Shown one piece after another: positions 63,595 to 64,000 of a stretch of 64,000 bases of DNA. The number at the start of each line of letters is the position of its first letter. Within the stretch, counting starts at the first letter, position 1. The notes under the pieces are model-generated. The model did no database searches and was not told the DNA's origin. It saw only the letters and a program-made list of their open reading frames with translations. This DNA is from Desulfovirgula sp. Lineage in GTDB: Bacteria > Bacillota > Desulfotomaculia > Desulfotomaculales > Desulfovirgulaceae. A program made the translations under genes and the position numbers. The DNA is taken from positions 1 through 64,000 of the forward strand of contig DYEX01000077.1 of NCBI GenBank assembly GCA_020725525.1, given 5' to 3'.

Positions 63595-64000
63595 ATGTGG
63601 CAGGAGATGAAAAATAAAGTCCTGGAAGGAAAGGGCTTAACCCGGGAAGAAGCATTTGCTCTGGCCGGTTGGCCGCCGAAAAAGCTGGCGGAACTGCTGG
63701 CCCTGGCCAGGCAGGTACGGGAGCATTTCGTGGGCAATGAAGTGGAGCTCTGTTCCATTATCAATGCACGCTCGGGGCTATGCAGTGAAGACTGCCGCTT
63801 CTGCGCCCAATCCTCCCGTTACAAGACCGGGGCGGAAAGTTACCCCCTGATTGGCCCGGAAAAGGCCCTGGAAAAGGCTCGTCGTGTGGAAGCTGCCGGA
63901 GCGAGGCGTTTTGCCCTGGTAACCAGCGGGCGAAGCATTGGGGGACGGGATTTTGAGCGGGTGCTGGAAATTTACCGGGTACTGCGGGCTGAAACCCGCC
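63595..64000 (+). CDS. bioB: Biotin synthase, N-terminal part
   Basis: This gene starts at ATG 63595 behind a G-rich site and runs past the window end. The first 135 residues include the radical-SAM cluster motif NARSGLCSEDCRFCAQSSRY (C-x3-C-x2-C), followed by GAESYPLIGPEKALEKARRVEAAGARRFALVTSGRS. BioB inserts sulfur into dethiobiotin. It follows bioA by 159 bp, in which no other gene or terminator is evident. The last gene visible in the operon is incomplete here. Confidence 0.96.
   Translation, partial: MWQEMKNKVLEGKGLTREEAFALAGWPPKKLAELLALARQVREHFVGNEVELCSIINARSGLCSEDCRFCAQSSRYKTGAESYPLIGPEKALEKARRVEAAGARRFALVTSGRSIGGRDFERVLEIYRVLRAETR

Overview
The window looks like chromosome of an anaerobic, endospore-forming member of the Firmicutes, probably a Clostridia of the Desulfotomaculum/Pelotomaculum/Desulfofundulus type. 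This is inferred from gene content, not from a database match. The basis is: spore genes (two alpha/beta-type SASPs, germination protease gpr, ylbJ, a Spo0E-like protein, yqhV); PyrR attenuators; strong GGAGG-type ribosome binding sites with very frequent TTG and GTG starts; and an acyl-CoA/acetate/ethanol metabolism (thiolase end, hbd, crotonase, acsA, ADP-forming acyl-CoA synthetase, adhE). There are no rRNA genes, complete tRNAs, CRISPR arrays or intact insertion sequences.

Layout. 1-1.9 kb: end of a beta-oxidation/butyryl-type operon. 2-3.9 kb: small orphan genes, a 92-bp inverted-repeat element, and an S24-type repressor divergent from a small HTH protein across palindromic operators. 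4-7.8 kb: Spo0E-like protein, AcuB-like CBS-ACT protein, GntR-RCK_C regulator and convergent acetyl-CoA synthetase. 8-13.7 kb: a membrane protein of unknown function, then a promoter, FMN riboswitch, terminator and ribD-ribE-ribBA-ribH plus a nicotinate phosphoribosyltransferase. 13.7-19.7 kb: rpmB, recG, SASP, gpr, rsmD-coaD and a coiled-coil protein.

19.7-30.1 kb is a minus-strand block. It holds a BioD-like/DRTGG protein, an ADP-forming acyl-CoA synthetase with an in-frame TAG five codons before its catalytic His, a trehalose/glucan cluster (otsB, otsA, debranching-type glycosidase, GT4 glycosyltransferase) and ylbJ. 30.3-45.1 kb: ferredoxin with zinc-knuckle tail, metallophosphoesterase, aminotransferase, HAD phosphatase, glutaredoxin-like protein, Rrf2 regulator, adhE, SDH-type serine protease, an isolated AMP-binding C-terminal domain, lspA-rluD, phosphosulfolactate synthase (comA), an MFS exporter and yqhV.

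45-57.5 kb is the complete UMP pathway (pyrR, pyrB, pyrC, carA, carB, pyrK, pyrD, pyrF, pyrE). Two PyrR attenuators sit at its head, and it is interrupted by two minus-strand genes (a polysaccharide deacetylase and a SASP). 57.4-60.5 kb: an AraC remnant fused end to end with an amino-acid permease remnant, then ald and alr. 60.6-64 kb: bioY-bioD-bioA-bioB under a BirA-type operator, with bioB running off the window.

The points that stand out are the TAG-interrupted acyl-CoA synthetase, a family of interspersed hairpin repeats in at least four or five intergenic regions, two 90-odd-bp elements bounded by the same inverted repeat, a perfect Crp/Fnr-type palindrome before the ferredoxin gene, and sporulation-sigma promoters that can be read in front of both SASPs and gpr.
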